This document shows, piece after piece, positions 23,551 to 32,823 of a DNA stretch of 52,783 nt. Location of the stretch: positions 1-52,783 of the forward strand of contig CANCJV010000029.1 of the NCBI GenBank assembly GCA_947378425.1, read 5' to 3'. The translations under genes and the position numbers were made by a program. The DNA comes from Synechococcaceae cyanobacterium (lineage in GTDB: Bacteria > Cyanobacteriota > Cyanobacteriia > PCC-6307 > Cyanobiaceae). Within the stretch, counting starts at the first letter, position 1; each line of letters begins with the position of its first letter. A model generated the notes under the pieces. That model was not told the origin of the DNA. It saw only the letters and a program-made list of their open reading frames with translations, and made no database searches.

Positions 23551-25605
23551 ATGGTGCTTGCCAACCCCTCCGGCACCGCGGCCGTCCCGATCAGCAGCCC
23601 GGCCGCCTGGAGCACCAGCGACAGTGCCGCCCTCTACGGCCTCGATCGCTGGGGTGAACCCTATTTCTCGGTCAGCCCGCGCGGCCATGTGATGGTGCAG
23701 CCCCGCGGTGAACGGGGCGGCGCCCTCGACCTGGTGGAGCTGGTCAAGGAGTTGCAGGGCCGCGACCTGACGCTGCCGTTGCTGATCCGCTTCGACGACA
23801 TCCTCGAAGACCGGCTGGAGCGCCTGCACACCGCCTTCGAGCGGGCGATCGCCCAGTACGGCTACGCCGGCCGCTACCAGGGCGTGTTCCCGGTGAAGTG
23901 CAACCAGCAGCGCCACGTGGTCGAACAGCTGGTGGAAACCGGCCGGCGCTGGCACTTCGGCCTCGAGGCCGGCAGCAAGGCCGAGCTGTTGATCGCCCTC
24001 TCCCTGCTCGAGGATCCCGAGGCCCTGCTGATCTGCAACGGCTACAAGGATCGCCGCTATATCGAAACGGCGATCCTGGCCCGCCGCCTCGGTCGCAAGC
24101 CGGTGGTGGTGATCGAGCAGGCGGATGAGGTGGAGCGGATCATCGCCGCCAGCCGCGAGCTCGGCGGCGCCCCCCTGATCGGCATCCGCGCCAAACTGTC
24201 GAGCCGCAGCACCGGCCGCTGGGGCAGCTCGGTGGGCGAGCGGGCCAAGTTCGGCCTCTCGATCCCCGATGTACTGGCCACGGTGGAGGCCCTGCGCGCC
24301 GCCGGCCTGCTGGACGATCTGCGCCTGCTGCACTTCCACATCGGCAGCCAGATCAATGACATCGCCGTGCTCAAGGACGCCCTGCAGGAGGCGGGCCAGA
24401 TCTACGGCGAGCTGACGCGGCTGGGCGCGCCGATGGGCTACCTCGATGTCGGCGGTGGCCTGGGCATCGACTACGACGGCAGCCGCACCGCCAGCGCCGC
24501 CTCCACCAATTACTCGCTGCAGAACTACGCCAACGACGTGGTCGCCACCGTGCGGGAGTGCTGCGAACCCCATGGCATCGCCGTACCGACGCTGGTGAGC
24601 GAGAGCGGCCGGGCGATCGCCAGCCACTTTTCCGTCTTGGTGTTCGACGTGCTCGGGGCCGGTGCCCTGCCCGGCGGCCTGCCGGAGCCGGTGGCCAATG
24701 AACCGCTGATCCTGCGCAACCTGCGCGACACCCATGCGGCGATCGTGAGCGGAAGTTCGGGCGCTGGCGGTTCCGTCTCTGGCGGTTCCGACTTTGGGGG
24801 TTCCGACTTTGTCGGTTCCGGTGCTGCCGGTGACGCTGTCAGCGCGCCGTCGATCGAGCGGCTGCAGGAAGCCTGGAACGATGCGCTCAAGTTCAAGGAT
24901 GACGCCCTGGCCGCCTTCCGCCTCGGCTACCTGAGCCTGCCGGAGCGGGCCCGGGCCGAGCAGTTCACCTGGGCCTGCTGCCAGGCGATCGCCTCCCAAC
25001 TGGAGACGATGCCCGCCGATACGGCGATCCCCGAGGAGTTGAAGGCCCTGGCCTCGGCGCTGGCTGGCACCTACTACGCCAACCTCTCGGTGTTCCGCTC
25101 CGCCCCGGACACGTGGGCGATCGATCAGCTGTTCCCGGTGCTGCCGATTCATCGCCTCGAGGAACAACCCACCCGGCTGGGCAGCTTCGCCGATCTCACC
25201 TGTGATTCCGATGGCAAGCTGGCCCGCTTCATCGATCGCGGCCACAGCAAACCGCTGCTGGAACTCCATCCGCTGCGGGACGGGGAGCCCTACTGGATCG
25301 GCCTGTTTCTGGCGGGGGCCTACCAGGAGGTGATGGGCAATCTGCACAACCTGTTCGGCAGCACCAATGCGGTGCACATCCGCCTGGCCGATGGCGGTCG
25401 CTATCGGGTCGATCACGTCGTGCGGGGTGACACCAATGCCGAGGTGCTGCAGGCGATGGAGCACGATCCGGCCCAGCTGCTCGAGCGCCTGCGGCTGGCG
25501 AGTGAAACCGCCATCGCCCGCGGCGATCTGGCGATCAGCGATGCGCGCCGGCTGATGGCCCACCTCAAGGCCAGCCTGGGGCAGACCACCTACCTGGAGG
25601 GCTGA
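23551..25605 (+). CDS. speA: biosynthetic arginine decarboxylase
   Basis: SpeA converts arginine to agmatine, the entry to putrescine and spermidine. This 684-residue protein shows the PLP lysine in GVFPVKCNQQ, the Gly-rich phosphate-binding GYLDVGGGLGIDYDG, HFHIGSQINDI and VSESGRAIASHF. WAIDQLFPVLPIHRL lies in the C-terminal half. A Gly/Ser-rich insert of about 35 residues at roughly 401-435 is made of short DNA repeats (GGTTCCG units near 24767-24827). It lies in a region that also varies in relatives. With argJ in the same window this covers part of arginine-to-polyamine flow. It converges on the cyclase gene. Confidence 0.95.
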   Translation: MVLANPSGTAAVPISSPAAWSTSDSAALYGLDRWGEPYFSVSPRGHVMVQPRGERGGALDLVELVKELQGRDLTLPLLIRFDDILEDRLERLHTAFERAIAQYGYAGRYQGVFPVKCNQQRHVVEQLVETGRRWHFGLEAGSKAELLIALSLLEDPEALLICNGYKDRRYIETAILARRLGRKPVVVIEQADEVERIIAASRELGGAPLIGIRAKLSSRSTGRWGSSVGERAKFGLSIPDVLATVEALRAAGLLDDLRLLHFHIGSQINDIAVLKDALQEAGQIYGELTRLGAPMGYLDVGGGLGIDYDGSRTASAASTNYSLQNYANDVVATVRECCEPHGIAVPTLVSESGRAIASHFSVLVFDVLGAGALPGGLPEPVANEPLILRNLRDTHAAIVSGSSGAGGSVSGGSDFGGSDFVGSGAAGDAVSAPSIERLQEAWNDALKFKDDALAAFRLGYLSLPERARAEQFTWACCQAIASQLETMPADTAIPEELKALASALAGTYYANLSVFRSAPDTWAIDQLFPVLPIHRLEEQPTRLGSFADLTCDSDGKLARFIDRGHSKPLLELHPLRDGEPYWIGLFLAGAYQEVMGNLHNLFGSTNAVHIRLADGGRYRVDHVVRGDTNAEVLQAMEHDPAQLLERLRLASETAIARGDLAISDARRLMAHLKASLGQTTYLEG

Positions 25606-25635
25606 GGCGCAGGGTTCCTCCGCGCCCCGGAGCGA

Positions 25636-25668
25636 GCCGGATCAGCCCGGCAGCGGGGCTGATCCGGC
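25636..25668. terminator. 13-bp perfect hairpin between convergent speA and cyclase
   Basis: GCCGGATCAGCCC at 25636-25648 pairs perfectly with 25656-25668 around a 7-base loop. It spans the stop codon of the minus-strand cyclase and lies 31 bases after the speA stop. It could terminate from both sides, but there is no T run, so intrinsic termination is not certain. Confidence 0.5.
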
Positions 25669-27636
25669 AGCAGCCGCGGCCGTCGGGTCCTTGGCGGTCG
25701 GGTCCTTGGCAGCAGTCGGCTCGGTGGCGGCCTCTGGGCCCGTGACAGCGGGGGAAAACACCTCGATCTCGCCGATGCCCTTCACCGGCTGGATGCCCAG
25801 AGACACCGGCGCGCCCGGGGCCGGATCGAGGCGCTCGGCCGTGGCGCGATCGAACAGCACCGGGGTCTGCAGGCTGCGGGTCAGACCCTCGAGCCGGCTG
25901 GCCAGGTTCACGGTGTCGCCGATCACCGTGAACTCCATGCGGCGGGGACTGCCGATCTGCCCCACCACCACCTGGCCACTGGCCAGGCCGACGCCGCTCT
26001 GGAGGCAGGTGAGGCCCTGGCTCTGCCAGCTGCGATTGAGGTCCGCTAGGGCCTGGCGCATGGCCAGGGCGCAGGCCAGAGCCTCGCGGGCCTCCACCAG
26101 CACACCGCGACCCACCGGCGAGCCGAAGACCGCCATCACCGCATCGCCGATGAACTTGTCGACGGTGCCGCCGTGGGCCGTGATCACCTCCACCATGGCG
26201 CCGAGGTAGGTGTTGAGCTGGCTGACATGCAGTTCGCTCTCGCCGGCGAGGCTGCGCTGGCGGGTCAGCTCGGTGAAGCCCTTGAGATCGGAGAACAACA
26301 CCGTCACATCGAGCAGCCGGCCCCGCAGGATGCCCTGGGCCGCCTCGGGATCGGCCAGGATCTCAGCCACCACCCCCGGAGCGACATAGCGCTCGAAGGT
26401 GCGCCGCAGGCGGCGCCGTTCCCGCTCCTCCAGCAGGTAGGCGTCACCGCCATGCAGCAGGGCCAGCAACCCCAGGCCGGCAGCCGGGGCCAGCAGCGGC
26501 AGCCAGAGCTGGCGCTCGCGCAAGGCCAGCCCAGCGACCGCGACCTGCAGGATCAGGATTCCGCCGATGACGCCGAGCCGCCAGAGCAGGGAGCGGCGGG
26601 CCAGAGCCAGGGCCAGAACCAGCCCGGCCGCCAGCAGCACCGGCAGGGCGGCCAGCAGGGCCCGATCCCGGTTGCTCTGCGGCCAGCCCCGCAGTCCGTC
26701 CCCCTGCAGGGAGTTGGCGGTGGCGGTGGCGAGCAGCTCCAGCCCCGAGAGCGAGCCGAAGGGGGTGGGATAGCCATCGTCCCCCTGGGTCACGACGGGA
26801 CCGAGCACCACCAGGGATCCGGCCAGCGCCTGCCGCTGCGGAGACTGGCGCCAGCGGCTGGGATCCAGCACCTCCCAGGCCGGCAGGCGGCGGAAGCTGC
26901 CCTCCGGTCCGTAGACATTGAGCGCGGTCAGCTCGTCCTGCTGCCGGCTGGAGCGACCAGCCCGCCGCAACAGGGTGGAGGAGAGCGAGGGGAAGGGCTT
27001 CACCCCCTGGGCCGGCAACAGGCCGCGGCCATAGGCATCCGGATGCAGCAGCCGCTCCCCCGGAGCACGCAACGGCGTGTTGGTGAGGCCCAGGGCGTCC
27101 TGGCCACCGATGGCCGCCATGAACGGCTCCGGCCGCACCAGGGTGAGGGCGCCGGAACCCTGTTGATCGGACGACTCGAGCATCTCCGCCGCCAGGGCGA
27201 TGCGGCCCGGATGGGCCCGCAGGATCGCCACCATCGCCGCATCGTCGGCGGGACCGTTGCGGCTCGGCCCCTCGAACACCACATTGATGGCCACCGCGGC
27301 CGCGCCCGCATCCAGCAGCCGGGCCGCCACCCTGGCGTAGGCGGCCCGCGGCCAGGGCAAGGTGGCGATCCCCCTGGCCCAATCCGGGATCTGACGGCTC
27401 TGCTCGAACCAGCTCCCCTGCTGCAGGGTGGCGTCGTCCACCGGCACCACCAGAATTTGGCGAGGCGGACGGCGCTGGCCGCGAAGCACCAGCAACTGAT
27501 CTTCGAAAGCCCGCTCCCAGACCCGCCAACGGGGGCCGGGCCAGCCCGCCGTGACACCGCTCCAGCCCACCACCAGGGCACTGAGCAGCACCAGGGTGCC
27601 GGGCCGCTGCCACGCCTTGAGGTGCCTCACGAGCAC
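25642..27636 (-). CDS. CHASE2-domain adenylate/guanylate cyclase
   Basis: This encodes 664 residues. An N-terminal membrane helix is followed by a CHASE2 sensor (AFEDQLLVLRGQRRPP, RQILVVPVDDATL) exposed to the periplasm. Three closely spaced membrane helices (about 330-400) lead to a class III cyclase domain at roughly 440-620. The metal-binding Asp are in VTVLFSDLKGFTEL and DKFIGDAVMAVFG. GVGLASGQVVVGQIGSPRRM and VIGDTVNLASRLEGL complete the core. The C-terminal tail repeats AKDPT. ATP or GTP preference was not resolved. The start is GTG 27636 or GTG 27630. It is downstream of the FecR and SIMPL genes on the same strand. Confidence 0.9.
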   Translation of the reverse strand: MLVRHLKAWQRPGTLVLLSALVVGWSGVTAGWPGPRWRVWERAFEDQLLVLRGQRRPPRQILVVPVDDATLQQGSWFEQSRQIPDWARGIATLPWPRAAYARVAARLLDAGAAAVAINVVFEGPSRNGPADDAAMVAILRAHPGRIALAAEMLESSDQQGSGALTLVRPEPFMAAIGGQDALGLTNTPLRAPGERLLHPDAYGRGLLPAQGVKPFPSLSSTLLRRAGRSSRQQDELTALNVYGPEGSFRRLPAWEVLDPSRWRQSPQRQALAGSLVVLGPVVTQGDDGYPTPFGSLSGLELLATATANSLQGDGLRGWPQSNRDRALLAALPVLLAAGLVLALALARRSLLWRLGVIGGILILQVAVAGLALRERQLWLPLLAPAAGLGLLALLHGGDAYLLEERERRRLRRTFERYVAPGVVAEILADPEAAQGILRGRLLDVTVLFSDLKGFTELTRQRSLAGESELHVSQLNTYLGAMVEVITAHGGTVDKFIGDAVMAVFGSPVGRGVLVEAREALACALAMRQALADLNRSWQSQGLTCLQSGVGLASGQVVVGQIGSPRRMEFTVIGDTVNLASRLEGLTRSLQTPVLFDRATAERLDPAPGAPVSLGIQPVKGIGEIEVFSPAVTGPEAATEPTAAKDPTAKDPTAAAAAGSAPLPG

Positions 27637-27672
27637 CCCCGATCCCGAAGCGGCTCAGCGGCCATGACCCAA

Positions 27673-27705
27673 CCGGCGCCGGCCGGCGCCGGCGCCGGCG
27701 GCGGA
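27673..27705. repeat. overlapping GC palindromes (GGCGCC / GCCGGC units)
   Basis: Alternating GGCGCCGG units form overlapping short palindromes in the 104-base gap between the FecR and cyclase genes. They could form a hairpin in the transcript. They may equally be simple-sequence drift in a GC-rich genome. Confidence 0.5.
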
Positions 27706-27739
27706 GCCAAGGGTGTGATCACGGCGATCCTCATCGGGT

Positions 27740-28522
27740 TCAGAAGAAGCGCGGCAGGCTGATCGGCAGTGACACCGGCAGGGAAGGCAGCGCCATGGAC
27801 GGCAGCGTCACCCCCGGCACATGGGCACGCAGGTAGCTGTCGAGGGCCTGGGCGGCGGGCAAGGGCAGCCGGAACCCCTCGAACAGGGGACCGGAGAGGA
27901 TGCTGCTGTAATCCCCCGAACTCAGGGCCAGCAGGGTCAGCACCACCCCCTGGGGCGACAGGCGCAGGCGCTGGCCCGCCTGGACCGTGGTCGGAGCGGC
28001 CCCGGTGGGCTCGCCCTCGCGCAGAGGTTCCACCTGCACCGATCCCTCCAGCACCGAGAGCTCGGAATCGCCGTTGTCCTTCACCTCCAGCAGGTAGTTG
28101 GTGCCGCGCACACTCAGGCGGGCGGAACGGGTGCAGCCGCTCTGCTTGCCCGACACCAGCACCTGGCCGCGATCGACCAGAAAACAGCCCTGACCCAGGC
28201 GCAACAACGAGAAGCGGTTGAGCCGGCCGACCGCACCGGCCTCAAAGCGGATCTGGCCACGGCTGTTCTGGGTGCTGATCTGCTGGGGCGCCTGGGCCAT
28301 CTCCTTGACCCTGGCCTGTTTCTGATCGATGTAGAGCTCCTTGCCATCGAGGATTTCCTGCACTTCAGCCGATTCGGCGGCCCGGACCGCCGGAGCCAGC
28401 AGCAGGATCAGGGTGAGCAGGCCCGGCAGGAAGGCCGTGCGGACTGGTGGACCAGGGATCCGGAAAGCCGACGGCATGGCGCAGCACCTGCAGAGATCCA
28501 TTCTGGGTGAGCGGTCCGGCAT
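27740..28522 (-). CDS. FecR-domain exported protein
   Basis: This encodes 260 residues. A signal peptide or anchor (LLTLILLLAPAVRA) is followed by a FecR-type domain: RFEAGAVGRLNRFSLLRLGQ, then RLSVRGTNYLLEVKDNGDSE and LSVLEGSVQVEP. In iron systems FecR relays signals to a sigma factor, but no sigma factor or TonB receptor is here. In cyanobacteria FecR domains are commonly encoded beside CHASE2 cyclases or kinases, as here, which suggests a shared periplasmic signal. The start at 28522 directly abuts the SIMPL stop (TGAATG). Inner starts at 28501 or 28477 would also keep the signal sequence. Confidence 0.8.
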   Translation of the reverse strand: MPDRSPRMDLCRCCAMPSAFRIPGPPVRTAFLPGLLTLILLLAPAVRAAESAEVQEILDGKELYIDQKQARVKEMAQAPQQISTQNSRGQIRFEAGAVGRLNRFSLLRLGQGCFLVDRGQVLVSGKQSGCTRSARLSVRGTNYLLEVKDNGDSELSVLEGSVQVEPLREGEPTGAAPTTVQAGQRLRLSPQGVVLTLLALSSGDYSSILSGPLFEGFRLPLPAAQALDSYLRAHVPGVTLPSMALPSLPVSLPISLPRFF

Positions 28523-29305
28523 TCAATCGGCGCAGAAACGCACCAACATCGACAGGCGATCCAGAGGGGGAGGCAGTTCCGCCGGATTGAATGGAGGCGG
28601 CGGAGCGGCATCGGCGACGGCCCGCATCATCAGCGGCCGGATCTCTTGGCCATCCAGCACCACCTCCAGGGGGCGCAGGCGGGGAGCCCCGATCACAGCC
28701 GCCAGCTCCCGGGCCTGGGCCTGGGCATCGCCATAGGCCCGGCGCAGCAGCTCGCGACGGATGCTGGCGTCCTGGGACGGATCAGCCTCGGTGCTCACCG
28801 GCGACAGCCGCACCCCGGCCAGGGCACCCACCTGGCGGATCAGGGGCTGCAGACGCGGCGGCAGCAACCGACCCGTGACCTGCAGGCTGGCCTGCACCGC
28901 CGCGGGGCGTCCCGGCTCGGCGGGCCGCTGCCAGGTGCTGGGGGAACTGGCCCGGAACTCCTGCACCCCCAGCCGCTGCAGGGCAGAACGCACGGCCGCC
29001 AGGCGTCGCTGCAGCTCGGCCAGGGCGCCATCGGTGTCGGCGGCCTCGGCCTCCAGGGAGAGGGAGAGCTGCAGGCGGCGGATCGGGCGGGACTGCTCGG
29101 CGCTGCCGCGGGCCTCCAGCTGGGTGCCATCACAGCGCAGCTGCACGTCGGCACGGGCGGGCGCCCCCGGCAGCAGGACGGCCGCCGCCAGGGCCATGGC
29201 CACGGCGATGGGCGCCCGGGCCGCAACCTGCGCCGCCCTGGGCCCCGCAAGCCGGCACGGGCGGCGGAGCAGCGGCAGGGCCCTGACCGGACGGACGACG
29301 AACAT
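28523..29305 (-). CDS. SIMPL-domain (DUF541) periplasmic protein
   Basis: This encodes 260 residues. The signal peptide is VAMALAAAVLLPGAPARA, cleaved before DVQL. The SIMPL fold appears as LSLSLEAEAADTDGALAEL, ASLQVTGRLLPPRLQPLI and REELLRRAYGDAQAQARELA-like segments near the C terminus. SIMPL proteins such as BP26 form periplasmic rings in one studied case. Their general function is unknown. The gene is first in a run SIMPL-FecR-cyclase on the minus strand. Confidence 0.75.
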   Translation of the reverse strand: MFVVRPVRALPLLRRPCRLAGPRAAQVAARAPIAVAMALAAAVLLPGAPARADVQLRCDGTQLEARGSAEQSRPIRRLQLSLSLEAEAADTDGALAELQRRLAAVRSALQRLGVQEFRASSPSTWQRPAEPGRPAAVQASLQVTGRLLPPRLQPLIRQVGALAGVRLSPVSTEADPSQDASIRRELLRRAYGDAQAQARELAAVIGAPRLRPLEVVLDGQEIRPLMMRAVADAAPPPPFNPAELPPPLDRLSMLVRFCAD

Positions 29306-29431
29306 GGCTGGCGATGCTCAGGGATCGCTTCCAGCCTGGCCGCCCCGGGCCGCGGCGGCCACGCCCCAGCCGTCACGAAGCCTCCTCACCTGCCGCCATG
29401 ACCGGCAGGATGGGGCGAACCGAGCGCCAGC

Positions 29432-30922
29432 ATGGCCGCCATGCATGTGGTCGAGATCTGGATCCAGGCTTTCGCCGCCATCGCCACACTGCTGCTGATC
29501 CGGCGGCTTTGCCTGGTCCGTCACCTGCCCCTGCCGCCCTTGCGGCTGCCGCTGGTGGCGTTGTCGGCCTGGGCGCTGATGCGGAGCCTGCCCATGCCGC
29601 CCCTGGCAGCCAGCTACCGGCTCTGGTACTCGATTTCCGACGACCTGCTGCTCACCTATGCGGCGATCCGCCTGCTGATCTGGGCGCTCCTGGAGCTGCC
29701 GGGGGGATGGCGCTGGTGGAGCCAGCCGCCGGCCCTGCTGATTCAGCTGCTGACCCTGGGGAGCTGGAGCGTGGCCACCGTGCTGGTGGTACGCCAGTCG
29801 ACCCACCTTGATCTGGTGGGCCTGGTGACCACCTCCGCCGTGCTGACGGCCGTCATCGGCCTGGCGGCCCAGGAGGCCCTCAAGGATCTGTTCTCCGGCC
29901 TGCAATTGCAGCTCGATGACGATTTCGGCATCGGCGACTGGCTGGAAGTGCCCGGGGGGTTGCGAGGCCTCGTCACCTCGATCACCTGGCGCGACACCAC
30001 CCTGCGCACCATGGATGGCTATCTGCTGGTGGTGCCCAACAGCAAGATCACCGCCGAGATTCACACCAACCGCTCCCGCTACGGCTCCTCCGGCGATCGC
30101 TTCACGATCGGCCTGGACTACGACTTCCCCCCCGCCCGCGCCATGGCCCTGCTGGATCAGGTGGTGCGACAGCATCCCAGGGTGCTCGCCGATCCCGCTC
30201 CCCGGGTGCGGATCAAGGCCTTCGACGAGAGCGCCATCACCTATGAGCTGCAGGCCTGGCAACGGGAGCCGGGGGATCAGGCCATGGTCGATCTGCGCAG
30301 TGATCTGCTCGAGCAGATCTGGTATGCCCTCAAGCGGGAAGGCCAGACCATTCCCTACCCGGTGCGAGAGCTCAGTCGGCGGCAGCCGGCCGTCCCCGCC
30401 GACCTGGCCCAGCCGCCCGACCTGGAGGCCTGCTGCCATGCCCTGGCGGGTCATGGCGTGTTCGCCCAGCTCGATCCAGACCAGATCCGGCAACTGGTGG
30501 AGGGCAGCCAATTGCTCGCCTTTGGCCCAGGCGAAGCCGTGGTGGTGGAGGGATGCGAAGGCGAATCGCTCTATCACCTGCTGCGCGGGCGCGTCGAGGT
30601 GGTCAAACAAGTGGCGGCAGGCCGCTCCATCTCCGTGCGGGAACTGCACCCAGGCGACGTCTTCGGCGAGATGACACTGTTTCTCGATGCCCCCCGCAGC
30701 GCCACGGTCCGAACGCTGGAGGAATGCCTGCTGCTGCGGGTCGGACGACCGATCGTGCGCGAACTGCTGCAGGAAAATCCCGCCCTGCTGGAGCGCATGG
30801 CCAGCCTCGTCGGCGCCCGACAGGCCGAACTGGACAGCCTCGGCAAGGGACGGAGCGACGAACAGTCCAACCTGCTGATCGAGACGATGCGGAACCTGTT
30901 TCTGGCCGTGCGCGGCGGCTGA
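29432..30922 (+). CDS. MscS-type channel with C-terminal cyclic-nucleotide-binding domain
   Basis: This encodes 496 residues. Four or so membrane helices lead to the MscS pore-lining helix (LTAVIGLAAQEALKDLFSGL). The beta domain follows (LDDDFGIGDWLEVPGG, LRGLVTSITWRDTTLRTMDG, VVPNSKITAEIHTNRSRYG). Residues ~345-470 form a cNMP-binding domain with the phosphate cassette GDVFGEMTLF and the Arg in APRSATVRT. Such channels (bCNG/MscS-like) are thought to be opened or tuned by cAMP or cGMP. It is divergent from the SIMPL-FecR-cyclase genes, so a nucleotide maker and a nucleotide-binding channel sit next to each other. Confidence 0.88.
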   Translation: MAAMHVVEIWIQAFAAIATLLLIRRLCLVRHLPLPPLRLPLVALSAWALMRSLPMPPLAASYRLWYSISDDLLLTYAAIRLLIWALLELPGGWRWWSQPPALLIQLLTLGSWSVATVLVVRQSTHLDLVGLVTTSAVLTAVIGLAAQEALKDLFSGLQLQLDDDFGIGDWLEVPGGLRGLVTSITWRDTTLRTMDGYLLVVPNSKITAEIHTNRSRYGSSGDRFTIGLDYDFPPARAMALLDQVVRQHPRVLADPAPRVRIKAFDESAITYELQAWQREPGDQAMVDLRSDLLEQIWYALKREGQTIPYPVRELSRRQPAVPADLAQPPDLEACCHALAGHGVFAQLDPDQIRQLVEGSQLLAFGPGEAVVVEGCEGESLYHLLRGRVEVVKQVAAGRSISVRELHPGDVFGEMTLFLDAPRSATVRTLEECLLLRVGRPIVRELLQENPALLERMASLVGARQAELDSLGKGRSDEQSNLLIETMRNLFLAVRGG

Positions 30923-31643
30923 GCGGCAGAGCAGGGCCGGTGGCGCCTGACCGCAGTCCAGGGCCCAGGGATCGAGGATCGGCCCCGGCACCGCCGCCCC
31001 CTGTCCCCTCGCCCAACCAGGAGCGTGTCCATCTCAGAGCCTGCTGAACACCCCCTCAGCCGACCCGCCCAGCATCTTGCCGGCCGCGCAGAAAGCCAGT
31101 GAGCACTGGAATGCCGAGCACCAAAGACCCGGTCAGACATCGCCGAGACAGGTGTTGCAGCAGTCTCCCGAGCCATCCAGAGCACAACGAAACAACGCAC
31201 TCCATGCCAACGCCCCATGCGGTCGAAAACGTCGGCCTGGCAATTGCGCTTCGGTGACGCCAATGGCTTGCGGTACTGATGAGTTCGGCGACTTCAGCAG
31301 GCCAGGATCGATTCACTGCTTTCTCCGTTCGCTTCCGGCCTGAGTTCCCTTGGCGGCGGAAAAGCCCTCGATTTCGGTCGGCGAGCCCTGCACAACAGAC
31401 TCCGCTGGGCCGCCGCCACCCGGTTGTTCCAGCGGATGGCAATACCAAGACGGAGTACCGGACAAGCCCGGCTCTGATCGCCAGCGGCGAGCGCCGGGGA
31501 AGCTGCGCAGTCAGGGATACGGGTCCACGGCCATCACCGAAGGCGGCCGGAGGGGAGCCAGCGATCGAACCGATTGAGCGGTGCAGCAGCGGAGGAGCGT
31601 TGCCCAGGCGTTGATGAAACAGCCAGGAGCACAGCAGCGATTC
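30923..31643. other. 720-base region with no convincing gene
   Basis: Frames are Arg/Ser/Pro-rich. One minus-strand frame (31056-31448) has a hydrophobic C-terminal part (CLTGSLVLGIPVLTGFL) and might be a small membrane protein, but nothing supports it further. No repeats or RNA were recognised. Confidence 0.35.
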
Positions 31644-32018
31644 TCAGTGAATCCATCCTGGTTCAGTCGCCAGGCCGATGGCAACCAATGCCCACATGAC
31701 CTTGCAGGCAAGGTGGAGGCTCTGATCCATCCGCAGGCCCCAGAGATTGCGGCATTTGCCGATGTCAATACCCATATGGACGATCCATTCGACCAGCCCA
31801 AGCAGGGGAATGCCGGTGATCACGGCCACAAGAAAAGCGTGGATGCCGCCATGGGCTGCGAGCCACCATTGCCAGCTGAGGGTCTGGCCGCAACCGGGGC
31901 ACTTCTCGCGGGCCATCCTGTCGCTCTGAAGGCCAAAATCACCGACGAAGTGGCCCATCGCCAGCAGCAGAAAGAGATTGAAGGCAGCAGGAAGATCGAG
32001 CAAGCCAGACCACGTCAT
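31644..32018 (-). CDS. DUF3307-family membrane protein
   Basis: This encodes about 124 residues with membrane helices at AAFNLFLLLAMGHFVGDFGL, AFLVAVITGIPLLGLVEW and near the C terminus (SLHLACKVMWALVAIGLA). The patterns GHFVGDFGLQSD, AAHGGIHAFL and VHMGIDIGKCR...WGLRMDQSLHL fit the DUF3307 family of small membrane proteins with conserved Asp and His. The function is unknown. ATG 32018 is chosen, with GAAGG just before it. It is the gene left of cyAbrB on the same strand, with a hairpin between them. Confidence 0.75.
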   Translation of the reverse strand: MTWSGLLDLPAAFNLFLLLAMGHFVGDFGLQSDRMAREKCPGCGQTLSWQWWLAAHGGIHAFLVAVITGIPLLGLVEWIVHMGIDIGKCRNLWGLRMDQSLHLACKVMWALVAIGLATEPGWIH

Positions 32019-32129
32019 CCTTCGCCACCCTACGCACCGGTGGTGCATTCAGAACCGTGAGCTGGGCCCTGACGCCAGGATGCACCGCCCCGGACAGCAG
32101 ACCACCGCACGAGCCAGGCCCGTCACCAG

Positions 32130-32161
32130 CCGGGGGGATTGAGCGAGTCGAATCCCCCCGG
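32130..32161 (-). terminator. 11-bp perfect hairpin downstream of cyAbrB
   Basis: CCGGGGGGATT at 32130-32140 pairs exactly with 32151-32161 around a 10-base loop, 23 bases beyond the cyAbrB stop. There is no T tract, so it may terminate weakly or protect the 3' end of the mRNA. Confidence 0.45.
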
Positions 32162-32184
32162 CCAGACAACCGAGCCCGACGGAA

Positions 32185-32553
32185 TCAATCCTCTTCGTCG
32201 GCGGAACCTGCAGGAATCAGACGAATCTGCTTGCGACCGAGCTTGATCTCGAATTCATCGCCAGGAGCCAGGTCAAGCATGGCGGTGTAGGCCTTGCCCA
32301 CGAGGAGATTGCCGTTGCCCTGCACGGTGGCCACATAGCTGAGCTTGCGGCCACCCTTGCCTCGGCCCTGGCCGCCGCCATCGCCCAGGCTCACACCTTT
32401 GGCTTCCAGGAGAGCCTCGTAGAAGGCGGTGAAGTTCAGGCGCTCAGTGCCATCCTTCTTGGTGCTGACGTAACCACAGCCGCGGACGAGCTCGGATTTG
32501 GAGACGTCGCCGAGTTCCTTCACCTTGGCGAGCAGATCGGGGCCCTTGAGCAT
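32185..32553 (-). CDS. cyAbrB-type transcriptional regulator
   Basis: This encodes about 122 residues. The N-terminal segment LLAKVKELGDVSKSELVRGC and GYVSTKKDGTERLNFTAFYE are specific to the cyanobacterial AbrB family. The C-terminal part (GNLLVGKAYTAMLDLAPGDE, FEIKLGRKQIRLIP) is the AbrB DNA-binding fold, here at the C terminus. These proteins regulate carbon and nitrogen genes. Which paralogue (cyAbrB1 or cyAbrB2) this is cannot be told. The frame is open to 32712, but the family N terminus fits ATG 32553. A long lower-GC leader of about 270 bases lies upstream, enough for its own promoter. Confidence 0.88.
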   Translation of the reverse strand: MLKGPDLLAKVKELGDVSKSELVRGCGYVSTKKDGTERLNFTAFYEALLEAKGVSLGDGGGQGRGKGGRKLSYVATVQGNGNLLVGKAYTAMLDLAPGDEFEIKLGRKQIRLIPAGSADEED

Positions 32554-32823
32554 GATGAAGTCCAGAAAACAGTTCGGCAGAACTCTATCGAACGATGGGC
32601 CACCTTGCTTCGAGGTTCTCTGGCTGATGCCAGGAAGTTGATTCGTTACCCCCGTCAACCCGTTCATCCCCCAGAAGTCGACAGGGCCAATTGGATGCGG
32701 GGCTCGCACCATGCCAGCGCCACCAACTACGAAAACCAGGCCAGGCGAATCTCACCCCTATCGATCGATCGGCGATGACTCTGGCTGGATCGATCGCCAC
32801 AGGCCGAGGAGCTCAGGCCCCGT

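Noticed and set aside
31056..31448. 130-codon frame on the minus strand with a hydrophobic end
   Set aside because: The composition is Arg/Ser/Cys-rich, and no start signal or family supports it.
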